49,087 nt of DNA from positions 1-49,087 of the IMG/VR virus record IMGVR_UViG_3300035180_001555; one strand, 5' to 3'. The notes beneath the pieces were generated by a model that saw nothing but the letters and a program-made list of their open reading frames with translations, was not told the origin of the DNA and ran no database searches. The position numbers and the translations under genes are program-made. This document shows positions 1 to 5,595 of this stretch, in pieces (within the stretch, counting starts at the first letter, position 1; each line of letters opens with the position of its first letter). Origin of the DNA: a virus.

Positions 1-98
1 GAGAGCCCTCGTGAGTGAACTCGGGATTATTGCTGCTCAAGGTACCATGGCCGAAGAGGCGCTTCATGGCCTTGGTTGCATTCGTGGCCTCGGTGGCA

Positions 99-161
99 AA
101 CGGTGTCGAGTACGAAATCGGCCCTAATGCTAACCTGTCTAGGGCTATGGCCGTGGGTTAA
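99..161 (+). pseudogene. Remnant of a DUF5758-like / pentapeptide-repeat gene (N-terminal piece)
   Basis: One frame here reads NGVEYEIGPNANLSRA before a stop at 159-161. It closely matches the start of the broken gene at 1621 (NGV-stop-YEIGPKADLTGA), so the two are related copies. The upstream part of this frame does not look like the family's usual MKTTI start, and the part after SRA is lost, so this is a fragment. A second frame (2-127), open from the window edge, encodes a plausible partial C-terminus (RALVSELGIIAAQGT...), and I cannot tell which was last translated. DUF5758 proteins are of unknown function and common in phages; family assignment is from memory of the family pattern. Confidence 0.4.
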
Positions 162-173
162 GGTGTGGTAGTA

Positions 174-242
174 ATGGGTTTCAGCGGGAATAAACAATCA
201 CCTCTTGAAGTTTTCGAGGCAATTTCATCTCACTTGCTGTAA
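174..242 (+). CDS. Possible 22-residue peptide
   Basis: ATG preceded by AAGGTG eight bases upstream, ending TAA just before the Shine-Dalgarno of the next gene. The peptide (MGFSGNKQSPLEVFEAISSHLL) has no recognisable family. It could equally be the C-terminal tail of a decayed gene, since the sequence just upstream is a pseudogene fragment. Weak support. Confidence 0.3.
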   Translation: MGFSGNKQSPLEVFEAISSHLL

Positions 243-259
243 AAAGGAAATTAAAATCA

Positions 260-409
260 ATGAGACCTTACTGTGTCTGTTGTACCAACAAGTACGCCCA
301 CGGGCATCGTGGCCCTACGACCGAGACCAAGAAGCGCTCCAAGAGGTCCTGCAAGAAGTCGATGCGGCAGATTAACAAGAACCTTGCAAATAACCCTAAT
401 TTTTGGTAA
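260..409 (+). CDS. Small basic cysteine-containing protein (49 aa)
   Basis: ATG preceded by AAGGAAATTAAAATCA, the same ribosome-binding leader that precedes the gene at 567. The 49-residue product begins MRPYCVCCTNKYAHGH and has four cysteines (CVCC near the N-terminus and one near residue 31) and histidines, followed by a Lys/Arg-rich stretch (KKRSKRSCKK). This suggests a small metal- or nucleic-acid-binding protein, but no family is recognised. It is in a run of short early-type genes at the left edge. The conserved leader is the strongest evidence that it is translated. Confidence 0.65.
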   Translation: MRPYCVCCTNKYAHGHRGPTTETKKRSKRSCKKSMRQINKNLANNPNFW

Positions 410-512
410 AGGTTGAATACCATATCGCGTAAAGAAATTGCTCTTCCGAGTAGCCTTTAATAAGGCTTTCGAAGGCAAGACGATTGTTATGACGGTTTCG
501 GTTTTTAACATC

Positions 513-541
513 TTGCCAAACAGCGATTAAACTGCTATAAG
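513..541 (+). promoter_or_regulatory. Sigma70-like promoter for the gene at 567
   Basis: TTGCCA (513-518), 17-base spacer, TATAAG (536-541). Predicted start near 548 leaves a leader of about 19 bases containing AAAGGAA before the ATG at 567. Near-consensus spacing and position support it; no transcript data. Confidence 0.6.
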
Positions 542-566
542 TGGCTGGCAACCAAAGGAAATTAAA

Positions 567-794
567 ATGTGGCGAGTCTGCGAGACCAAAGAAATCTTTT
601 GGAAAAAGCACGTGGCCGGTGTCGAATCCATCGAAATTCCCGTCACTTACATTTGCCTTGAAGCCGCCCAGTCTGCCCTGAGGGCCCTTGCCGCTAGTGG
701 GAAAACGGGCTATATCAAGCACCTCCCTACCGGGCGCACACTGTGCGACCTTTACCCACGCATCGAAATCGAACCAAACGAACTTCCTTTCTGA
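567..794 (+). CDS. Hypothetical protein (75 aa)
   Basis: Starts MWRVCETKEIFWKKHVAG, with an AAAGGAAATTAAA ribosome-binding leader and a good promoter just upstream. Contains a mixed beta/alpha pattern and the stretch GYIKHLPTGRTLCDLYPRI; no known domain is recognised and no membrane segment is seen. It stands alone with its own promoter, typical of phage early accessory genes. Function unknown. Confidence 0.75.
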   Translation: MWRVCETKEIFWKKHVAGVESIEIPVTYICLEAAQSALRALAASGKTGYIKHLPTGRTLCDLYPRIEIEPNELPF

Positions 795-917
795 AAAATG
801 CACGCATTGTGTCGGGTTCCAAATGTCGGTGTTAGAACGAACCGTCACGGTAAGCTACGACCCCTTACCAGACTGAAGGTCCAAAAGGAAGCTTGGCTCG
901 GGCTCGCCGAATCGTTG

Positions 918-946
918 TTGACACTCCTCTCCCAATAGGTTAAGGT
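918..946 (+). promoter_or_regulatory. Sigma70-like promoter with leaderless geometry for the gene at 954
   Basis: TTGACA (918-923), 17-base spacer, TAAGGT (941-946), then exactly 7 bases before ATG at 954. There is no usable Shine-Dalgarno between the -10 box and ATG, so the mRNA probably starts at or next to the start codon. The -10 fits the TAnnnT form seen at other promoters in this window. Confidence 0.55.
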
Positions 947-953
947 TCCCACC

Positions 954-1151
954 ATGAACGACGAAACGGAATACCTGGAGCGCGCGGGCAAGGCGATCGG
1001 CGGTTCCCCGTTGTGGCACGTGAAGAACGCACGCGGGGAAGTCGCCGGAACGATCACCGAAGTTTTCCCCGATCTCGTTCGGCTCTACCTGAACGGGGTC
1101 GAGACCTGGCACCCGTCGAAGATCGAGGCGGGTAAGGCGGCGCTCGCGTAG
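954..1151 (+). CDS. Hypothetical protein (65 aa) in a GC-rich island
   Basis: Product begins MNDETEYLERAGKAIGGSP and contains a short beta-rich segment (LWHVKNARGEVAGTITEVFP, then RLYLNGVETWHP). No family recognised. Codons end in G or C much more often than in neighbouring genes, and GC-rich sequence extends to about 1215, so this is probably a recent acquisition from a high-GC genome. Start chosen because ATG lies 7 bases after a consensus-like -10 box; a longer GC-rich antisense frame (855-1232) is regarded as a shadow. Confidence 0.65.
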   Translation: MNDETEYLERAGKAIGGSPLWHVKNARGEVAGTITEVFPDLVRLYLNGVETWHPSKIEAGKAALA

Positions 1152-1248
1152 GGCGCTCCCCGGCTCGGGCAAGAACACGGTGAGAGGCGCACGCCGTCGT
1201 TGGCGGGGCTTAAGCAAGCCAAGTACGACCAAGTCAGAAACATTAAGC

Positions 1249-1277
1249 TTGACTTTAATACTTAATCGTGGTATAGG
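1249..1277 (+). promoter_or_regulatory. Sigma70-like promoter for the gene at 1287
   Basis: TTGACT (1249-1254), 17-base spacer, TATAGG (1272-1277) preceded by TGG (extended -10). The ATG is 9 bases downstream, and the AGGAG that looks like a Shine-Dalgarno overlaps the -10 box, so transcripts starting here would be nearly leaderless; an upstream transcript would use AGGAG. Confidence 0.55.
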
Positions 1278-1286
1278 AGCAAATAA

Positions 1287-1496
1287 ATGGAAGACGACGA
1301 AGGGCTAGACACGGTTGTCGTTTCGGTAGAAACCTACCGAAAGCTTCTGGAAAACTACCGAAAGACCTGTGTTGGTGCTCTTGTCGAGGCTGATAGTCTT
1401 GTCAATCCTCTTAGGGAAGCGCTAGGTTCACAAGAAACCGACTTTAACAAGCTTTTGAGCGAAGTCAAGAGGCTTGTCAATGACAAGGTGTCGTGA
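1287..1496 (+). CDS. Hypothetical acidic helical protein (69 aa)
   Basis: Begins MEDDEGLDTVVVSVETYRKLLENYRK. The sequence is largely helical and charged, and the VVVSVETYRKLLE opening resembles many small phage proteins, but no domain is recognised. No membrane segment or cysteine cluster. Preceded by AGGAGCAAATAA and by a promoter-like element at 1249-1277. It lies between a GC-rich island and a broken DUF5758-like gene. Function unknown. Confidence 0.7.
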   Translation: MEDDEGLDTVVVSVETYRKLLENYRKTCVGALVEADSLVNPLREALGSQETDFNKLLSEVKRLVNDKVS

Positions 1497-1558
1497 CTTA
1501 CTGCGAAAAGGGCATTGCCGAGTACCTTAATTCGGCCCTTGCGATGCCACGAAAGGGC

Positions 1559-1587
1559 TTGCTAGTAGGCTCAGAATATGGTATTAA
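1559..1587 (+). promoter_or_regulatory. Promoter for the broken gene at 1621
   Basis: TTGCTA (1559-1564), 17-base spacer, TATTAA (1582-1587) preceded by ATGG. A 33-base leader with CGGAG lies before ATG 1621. The -10 region is inside a 16-base repeat (ATATGGTATTAATGGG) that recurs at 2008-2023. Confidence 0.45.
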
Positions 1588-1620
1588 TGGGTGGCACCCG
1601 CCTCACAACGGAGTCACACA

Positions 1621-2019
1621 ATGAAAACTACCATTAACGGCGTTTAATACGAAATTGGCCCTAAGGCTGACCTCACTGGGGCTAACCTTACAGGGGCAAT
1701 TTTGCCCGACTTTAAAATCACCCCTGATTCTGGCGTTTTTACCGGCTGGAAAAAAGTTTCTGGTAACGTTATTCTTAAGCTCGAAATCCTTGGTGAGCGC
1801 AATTCTTCCCTTGTCGGTCGCAAGTGTAGAACCAATAAGGCTAAGGTTGTCAAGGCTTACAACCCAGACGGGTCGATTTGTACTGAAAAGGAGTTTGAGT
1901 CGCTCTTTAGCCCAAATTTCAAGTATATTGTGGGTGAAACTATTTGCGAACCCGAATACGACCCTGATATTCGAGTCGAGTGCACTAAGGGGTATCCATT
2001 TAATGGGATATGGTATTAA
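1621..2019 (+). pseudogene. DUF5758-like protein with pentapeptide-repeat start, interrupted by an in-frame TAA
   Basis: ATG 1621 follows a good CGGAG site and reads MKTTINGV, then TAA (1645-1647), then continues in the same frame as YEIGPKADLTGANLTGAI and about 115 further residues ending at 2019. Pentapeptide repeats (ADLTG, ANLTG) lead into a domain with the motifs GRKCRTNKAKV and GETICEPEYDPDIRVECTKG, which I recognise as the DUF5758 pattern. The stop replaces the GAG present in the related fragment at 99-161. The end is also odd: family members usually continue KGIHF after VEC, and one extra base near 1992 would restore GIHL in the overlapping frame ending at 2092. Two lesions argue for decay; translation from TTG 1702 of the C-terminal part is possible but unlikely. 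Confidence 0.7.
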
Positions 2020-2023
2020 TGGG
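2008..2023 (+). repeat. Second copy of the 16-bp repeat ATATGGTATTAATGGG
   Basis: Identical to 1576-1591, where it contains the -10 region of the promoter before the DUF5758-like gene. The two copies bracket that pseudogene, at its promoter and at its 3' end. Confidence 0.6.
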
Positions 2024-2088
2024 GTTTGCCGTGTGGCTTGGCGGAATCGAGAGCCACATTTCAACCCTCGAAACCTTAGGAGTCTTTC

Positions 2089-2367
2089 CTAGCTGAAACT
2101 CCTTTGCGGCCTTGCGTGCATCGTTGGCGTGCAGCCAGCAATCTTCTCTTTCAAGAAATCCGCCTCAGCCCTCAAGCCCTTGATATCAAACTGGATTTCG
2201 TAAAGAGCCTGCCCGTAGGTGTTATTCTGGTACTGCAAGTCGACCAACCTAACGACAATAGCTTCTAGGTCTTCCGGGTTGCCATTTACAATAAGTCGGC
2301 CAATGTCCCTGCCTACTAGTGGGGCGGGTTCAAGCCTAAGCCTATTTAAAACGTATTCAGCGTCCAT
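2089..2367 (-). CDS. Hypothetical helical protein (92 aa), last gene of the leftward operon
   Basis: Starts MDAEYVLNRLRLEPAPLVGRD with GAAAGGACTCTA just before the ATG. The middle (LYEIQFDIKGLRAEADFLKEKI) is strongly helical and could form a short coiled coil. No family recognised. It is the promoter-distal gene of the leftward block, and its 3' end meets the convergent rightward remnants at about 2092, so little or no intergenic DNA separates the two transcription directions. Confidence 0.7.
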   Translation of the reverse strand: MDAEYVLNRLRLEPAPLVGRDIGRLIVNGNPEDLEAIVVRLVDLQYQNNTYGQALYEIQFDIKGLRAEADFLKEKIAGCTPTMHARPQRSFS

Positions 2368-2416
2368 TAGAGTCCTTTCGTGTCAAGACTTACGGCTAAA
2401 TTCGGAGACGAACAGT

Positions 2417-2445
2417 CTTTTAGCGTGTTTCTTACGGTAAGTCAA
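2417..2445 (-). promoter_or_regulatory. Possible internal promoter for the gene ending at 2089
   Basis: On the minus strand TTGACT (2440-2445), 17-base spacer, TAAAAG (2417-2422), about 50 bases before ATG 2367. The gap of 87 bases between the genes is larger than elsewhere in this operon, which fits an extra promoter. Confidence 0.35.
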
Positions 2446-2454
2446 CGTCGTGTT

Positions 2455-2646
2455 TCATGGTTTGCTCCAAACGACGCACAACCTAGCCTGCCCAAAGGTG
2501 AAATCAGTTGCACCCTGAGAGTAGAAGTGTCCATTTAGTGCGCTCGGAGGGCGGTATTTAATATTAATACCATGCCACTTAGTGTCGATGCTTAAACAGG
2601 CGTATGCGGGCTTGGTGAACTTCCATTTACTAGCTTTCGTTGTCAT
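2455..2646 (-). CDS. Hypothetical protein (63 aa)
   Basis: Begins MTTKASKWKFTKPAYACLSID from ATG 2646, overlapping the end of the preceding gene (stop at 2630-2632); a TTG six bases further upstream is also possible. The product is rich in aromatic and basic residues (KWKFTKPAYACLS, KYRPPSALNGHFYS). No domain is recognised. Translational coupling through the overlap is likely, as in the rest of this operon. Confidence 0.6.
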   Translation of the reverse strand: MTTKASKWKFTKPAYACLSIDTKWHGINIKYRPPSALNGHFYSQGATDFTFGQARLCVVWSKP

Positions 2647-2884
2647 TGTCAAGAGCTTTCGCGTCTAGAAACTCGAAAAAGGCGTCCATCTGGAACATTA
2701 AAATCTCCCCGTTGTCGCCATCTCCACCTGACTTCCAGTCAAAATAGCCGTTATGGTCGGCCAAGTCGTGCTCTTTGAGAAAAGTCAAGAGCCTTTTAGA
2801 CATTGGGTGGTGATGGCGGCCTTCAGCCCAGCGGTCGATTTGTGTTAAAATACGCCGTTTAGCCTGTGTGCAGTCAGAAGTCAT
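2630..2884 (-). CDS. Hypothetical protein (84 aa)
   Basis: Begins MTSDCTQAKRRILTQIDRWAEG. A His-rich stretch (GRHHHPMSKRLL) and an acidic C-terminus (DAKALDNDNES) are visible. No family recognised. The ATG lies 2 bases after the stop of the upstream gene, and its 3' end overlaps the next gene's start, so it belongs to the same polycistronic unit. Confidence 0.65.
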   Translation of the reverse strand: MTSDCTQAKRRILTQIDRWAEGRHHHPMSKRLLTFLKEHDLADHNGYFDWKSGGDGDNGEILMFQMDAFFEFLDAKALDNDNES

Positions 2885-2886
2885 GA

Positions 2887-3336
2887 TTAAAACCCGTAAT
2901 CGGGGTCGTCGATTTCGATTTCGGGTGAAGCTTCCTCAAATCCGTACCCTTTTCCTGTCCTCTCCAAGTAGGCTTGGTGGTCAGTCTTTGGATACTTCTC
3001 GGCGTGCGACTTAACATCACTGAATAGAGTTTGCAAGTTTTTATTGTACTTGGGGAATTTTTCCCAAAACCCTCCAATGGTTTCTTCTGAGGCCACGACA
3101 CCCTCACCACTAATAGGGTCAAACCACACGAACGGGTCGTTAATGAATACAAGCCCTAAATAGCCGGCTTTTACAGGTAGTTCATCTTGCCGCGTGTTGT
3201 CTTTGGTTGCCCTTACAACAAAAACAGTATTTGATGGCCCTTTATAAAAAGGCTCTAACAAAAGGTCTGAGCTAACTTGACACTGGGTACACATATTATT
3301 CGGCGGTATTGACAGAAAGGATTTTACAAGTTTCAT
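2887..3336 (-). CDS. Hypothetical protein with N-terminal CxxC (149 aa)
   Basis: Begins MKLVKSFLSIPPNNMCTQCQ. The CTQC pair near residue 16 could bind metal only with a partner, as no second CxxC is seen. The middle has a beta-rich part (NTVFVVRATKDNTR, LGLVFINDPFVWFDP), followed by a helical, acidic C-terminal part. Soluble, no signal peptide. No family recognised. It is followed after 2 bases by the next gene of the operon. Confidence 0.65.
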   Translation of the reverse strand: MKLVKSFLSIPPNNMCTQCQVSSDLLLEPFYKGPSNTVFVVRATKDNTRQDELPVKAGYLGLVFINDPFVWFDPISGEGVVASEETIGGFWEKFPKYNKNLQTLFSDVKSHAEKYPKTDHQAYLERTGKGYGFEEASPEIEIDDPDYGF

Positions 3337-3358
3337 CAGTATTAGTCATGGGTATTCC

Positions 3359-3625
3359 TTAAGGAGGATTCGATGCGCGTAGCCAAAGACACTGTCCGCA
3401 AACCGTTTTGTCCAAATTATTTTTGTCACTTGACTCAAAAAATGCTTCTCCAGCAAATTTAAAGGAGCCATCTGAAACGAAAGCGTTAAGTTTCACGATT
3501 CCGCAAACGTAGCACCGATAAAAGCTATTTTGAGTCATATCGTTGCTAAACTCGGTGTAAGGGTTTGTCCAAGTGCCAAGCTTAGCGCGGTCGAAACCAA
3601 GAAGATTTTCAGGATTAGTTGTCAT
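3359..3625 (-). CDS. Putative zinc-ribbon-like protein (88 aa)
   Basis: Begins MTTNPENLLGFDRAKLGTW. Two pairs, CYVCG near residue 40 and CGQC near residue 77, are spaced like a zinc ribbon of two knuckles, with beta-rich sequence between them (KLNAFVSDGSFKFAGEAFF). A structural zinc site is therefore likely, and a role in binding nucleic acid or protein is inferred. No specific family recognised. It is flanked upstream by an interrupted small gene. Confidence 0.65.
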   Translation of the reverse strand: MTTNPENLLGFDRAKLGTWTNPYTEFSNDMTQNSFYRCYVCGIVKLNAFVSDGSFKFAGEAFFESSDKNNLDKTVCGQCLWLRASNPP

Positions 3626-3655
3626 GGGTCTTTTGTGGCTACAATTAGGAAGGTG

Positions 3656-3820
3656 TCAGGTAGACAATAGCGTTTTCGTGTCGCATATGAAAGAGGCTTG
3701 GGCGTCACTATCCTTCGCTGCTTCATCATCGCGAGAAAGGAACCCTTCAGAGCGGGGGAGTGACTAGCAAATCAGCTTCGGCCAATTCTTTTCGTAGTAG
3801 CCAATTTCTGGTTTGTGCAT
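3656..3820 (-). pseudogene. Small gene split by an in-frame TAG
   Basis: ATG 3820 is preceded by GGAGAATAAAA and directly follows the stop of the upstream gene. It encodes MHKPEIGYYEKNWPKLIC, then TAG (3764-3766). The same frame continues for 35 codons with protein-like, charged sequence (SRDDEAAKDSDAQASFICD) to TGA at 3656. The continuation is in frame and free of other stops, so the original gene was probably about 54 codons. It could now be an 18-residue peptide, an amber readthrough product or a pseudogene. No family recognised. Confidence 0.5.
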
Positions 3821-3822
3821 TT

Positions 3823-4020
3823 TTATTCTCCGTTCTCCATCTTGAGGTAGTAATAATACATACTCGACAAAATAGGTACCCAAAACACAAGGCCAATGAG
3901 CATCAGGGCAACTCGGTCAACGAAAGTGAACTCAAGTCTCTTGCCAACGGTAGCCATCCGGTTGAGAATGAGCCCCGTGGCAACCCCAAAGACACAATAG
4001 AGAATAACCCAGAAAGTCAT
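3823..4020 (-). CDS. Small membrane protein with two transmembrane segments (65 aa)
   Basis: From ATG 4020 (MTFWVILYCVFGVATG), preceded by GGGAG eleven bases upstream. Two hydrophobic segments are clear: residues about 3-20 (FWVILYCVFGVATGLIL) and about 38-58 (VALMLIGLVFWVPILSSMYY), with a charged loop (MATVGKRLEFTFVD) between and a short acidic tail. This is the layout of a small inner-membrane protein, possibly holin-like or a superinfection factor, but no family match is evident. A start 10 codons upstream (4050) is in frame but lacks a good ribosome site. Confidence 0.65.
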   Translation of the reverse strand: MTFWVILYCVFGVATGLILNRMATVGKRLEFTFVDRVALMLIGLVFWVPILSSMYYYYLKMENGE

Positions 4021-4078
4021 TAGTGAAGGTTCTCCCAAAAAATACAGCATCGCATTCGGCTTGATTCACGTGAGTATT

Positions 4079-4143
4079 CTACTCGTCGATAACGAAGTAG
4101 TCAACCCGCAGGAGTCGTACTCGTAGACGGTTGGATAAGCTGC
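4079..4143 (-). pseudogene. Frameshifted gene remnant
   Basis: On the minus strand one frame reads AAYPTVYEYDSCG and the next frame continues VDYFVIDE then TAG at 4079-4081. Read together they look like one acidic C-terminus joined across a one-base shift near 4104. No start codon remains in frame (a TAA precedes it). The rest of 4144-4207 contains only a 15-codon ORF, and nothing else supportable is seen between 4021 and 4207. Confidence 0.35.
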
Positions 4144-4207
4144 TCGTTAAATATTGCGCCCACTTATGCCGTTTTAGGCCGACAAACGGTTTTTCTGATA
4201 CGTGGGG

Positions 4208-4378
4208 TCATTTTTCATTTAGGGCGGTTTTGGCGATTCTAATGATTCTACCAAGAAAAATAATGGTTTTGTTGCGGCGACTCAAAAAGTCGAACAGTCG
4301 GTCGTGTTCTACTTTAGCGAGGTTTTCGATTTCTCGCAAGGCCCTTTTGAGTTGTGCGATTTCTAGTTCGTCAGACAT
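4208..4378 (-). CDS. Small helical basic protein (56 aa)
   Basis: Begins MSDELEIAQLKRALREIENLAK; the ATG overlaps the stop of the preceding gene (ATGTCTGA). The N-terminal 35 residues form an amphipathic helix with coiled-coil spacing, and the C-terminal part is basic and hydrophobic (KTIIFLGRIIRIAKTAL), possibly membrane-associated. No family recognised. A longer in-frame start at 4417 exists but would overlap the upstream gene further. Confidence 0.6.
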   Translation of the reverse strand: MSDELEIAQLKRALREIENLAKVEHDRLFDFLSRRNKTIIFLGRIIRIAKTALNEK

Positions 4379-4562
4379 GTGGGTTAAGGTCGGATAGCAC
4401 CAAAGTAAGAGCTTCAATGGCTGTAATCGCGTTCCTCACCTCGTTCCGATTTGACCCGCGCGCAATAAGTTCACTTTGGTGTACGAAACGAGCAAAAACG
4501 CCAATCATATCGGCAATCTTGGCCGACGCATCAGTAGGCAGCTTTACCGTATCTTTATCCAT
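4371..4562 (-). CDS. Hypothetical helical protein (63 aa)
   Basis: Begins MDKDTVKLPTDASAKIADMIGVFARFVHQ. The ATG is embedded in the stop region of the macro-domain gene (ATGGATAA), indicating translational coupling. Nearly all helical; no motif or family recognised. The in-frame extension to 4673 overlaps the conserved macro-domain coding sequence in another frame and is rejected. Confidence 0.6.
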   Translation of the reverse strand: MDKDTVKLPTDASAKIADMIGVFARFVHQSELIARGSNRNEVRNAITAIEALTLVLSDLNPHV

Positions 4563-5016
4563 TGTACACCACGTGGGTATGATTGGCATTTCTGAGATTA
4601 AAGTCAATGATTGAGCGAATGATACTCCATTCGCCGCCACCAAGTCCAGCCCCAATCGACGGGTAATAAACATGCAATCCCGTTTGCCTCGCGATTTCCC
4701 CTACCTTGCTAAATACGCCATCTACAGCATCATAAGACATTGGCCTTTCGCCACCGCACCCGAATTGGGTAATGCCATTGACAAGAAAAAGGTTAGACTC
4801 TCTAGGACCAACCCAACCACCTGAGATTTCGCCTAGGGAGTCCTTTCGGTTCTCGAAGTCGTTAAGAAAGTCTACGTACTCCTCGTAGCTTGATTGGTAC
4901 ATATTCTTGACTTGCTTGGCGATTCCCGCTCCCATAACACCCTGAGCGTTACAACCATGTACCAAAATGGCATTGGACTTAATATTGAGCAAATCCCCGC
5001 GAATTTCATTTCTCAT
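4555..5016 (-). CDS. Macro domain protein (ADP-ribose / ADP-ribose-1''-phosphate binding)
   Basis: A single macro domain fills the 153-residue protein. Visible hallmarks are the N-terminal strand plus NAxxVxG-type loop (ILVHGCNAQGVMGAGIAKQV, residues about 17-36) and the phosphate-binding glycine loop IGAGLGGGEW near residue 123. The order and length match single-domain macro proteins found in phages. Members bind ADP-ribose and often hydrolyse ADP-ribose-1''-phosphate (a by-product of tRNA-splicing-type repair) or remove ADP-ribose from proteins. The adjacent PTH2 gene and the RtcB and RlaP-like genes elsewhere suggest an RNA-repair or anti-defence role, which is inference. Soluble cytoplasmic protein. 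Confidence 0.88.
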   Translation of the reverse strand: MRNEIRGDLLNIKSNAILVHGCNAQGVMGAGIAKQVKNMYQSSYEEYVDFLNDFENRKDSLGEISGGWVGPRESNLFLVNGITQFGCGGERPMSYDAVDGVFSKVGEIARQTGLHVYYPSIGAGLGGGEWSIIRSIIDFNLRNANHTHVVYNG

Positions 5017-5027
5017 GAAGTGTCCTT

Positions 5028-5423
5028 TTAGTACAACTTTAAGTGTCCAGTAACTTTGTCAATTTCTTCAGAAATGTTGGGGCCGATGGCAATGCACGTA
5101 AAGGTTGGGGTGTCGTGGAACTCGGTAGTGCCAGAGTCTACGATATCTTCAACCGTAAGTCCAGCGTCTTTTGCCTCTTCCCAAAGCTCAATAAGCTCAT
5201 GCTCTGAATTTACCTGCAAGCAAATCTTAGCGAACGAGCCCTTAAGCCACTCCTGTTCGCTAGCGCTAAAACGAGGTACTTTGCCGTTTTCGACACGTTT
5301 GGCGAGCCACTTGACGCTTGCGTGACTGCCTTGGGCGATTTCTTTGCCTCGCCTCATTTTGAGGTCCTTGCGAATAACAATAACTTGCTTTACATTGCTC
5401 ATCTTATTCGATTGAGTTTCCAT
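5028..5423 (-). CDS. Peptidyl-tRNA hydrolase, PTH2 (archaeal/eukaryotic) type
   Basis: The protein of about 131 aa has the PTH2 signature: KQVIVIRKDLKMRRGKEIAQ followed by GSHASVKW, then FAKICLQVNSE, AKDAGL, VDSGTTEF and a C-terminal CIAIGP plus helix ending GHLKLY. PTH2 enzymes cleave the ester bond of peptidyl-tRNA released from stalled ribosomes, recycling tRNA. Bacteria usually use the unrelated Pth1, so a phage PTH2 is a distinct addition. ATG 5423 is preceded by GAAGGTG; an in-frame ATG at 5402 would remove only seven residues. Overlaps the upstream gene by 20 bases. Confidence 0.9.
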   Translation of the reverse strand: METQSNKMSNVKQVIVIRKDLKMRRGKEIAQGSHASVKWLAKRVENGKVPRFSASEQEWLKGSFAKICLQVNSEHELIELWEEAKDAGLTVEDIVDSGTTEFHDTPTFTCIAIGPNISEEIDKVTGHLKLY

Positions 5424-5595
5424 TTAGCACACCTTCGGCCCACTCTTGGATTTGTGGGCTAATGGGCCTCAACCTTACGGCGTCTTCAGCGAACCCTAGA
5501 TTTAGTTTTTTAAAGTGCTCGATTGTGTAAGTGGGGATTTCCAGGTAATACTTGCACAAAAACAAGTAGTGGATAGCGTTTTCTTTGGGAATCAT
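5404..5595 (-). CDS. Hypothetical protein (63 aa)
   Basis: Begins MIPKENAIHYLFLCKYYLEIPTY. Start and upstream stop overlap (TAATG), and it overlaps the PTH2 gene downstream, so all three are coupled. The product is helical with aromatic residues in the first third and ends with QEWAEGVLNG. No motif or family recognised. A function linked to PTH2 would be a guess. Confidence 0.65.
   Translation of the reverse strand: MIPKENAIHYLFLCKYYLEIPTYTIEHFKKLNLGFAEDAVRLRPISPQIQEWAEGVLNGNSIE

Noticed and set aside
396-848. 150-codon minus-strand ORF including a protein-like phrase (SLIAVWQDVKNRNRHNNRLA) over 410-566
   Set aside because: It overlaps two genes with good ribosome sites (260-409, 567-794) and a good promoter at 513-541 on the other strand. 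I could not decide whether its C-terminal part is a remnant gene; without homology evidence it is left out.
855-1232. 125-codon minus-strand ORF opposite the 954 gene
   Set aside because: GC-rich sequence lacks stops on both strands; the sense gene has a matching promoter and a more natural composition.
1655-2092. 145-codon ORF overlapping the DUF5758-like frame
   Set aside because: Only its last 35 codons could be part of the family (GIHL...); the rest is a shadow of the conserved frame.
3760-4023. 87-codon plus-strand ORF
   Set aside because: Antisense to a membrane-protein gene with better composition and context; no ribosome site.
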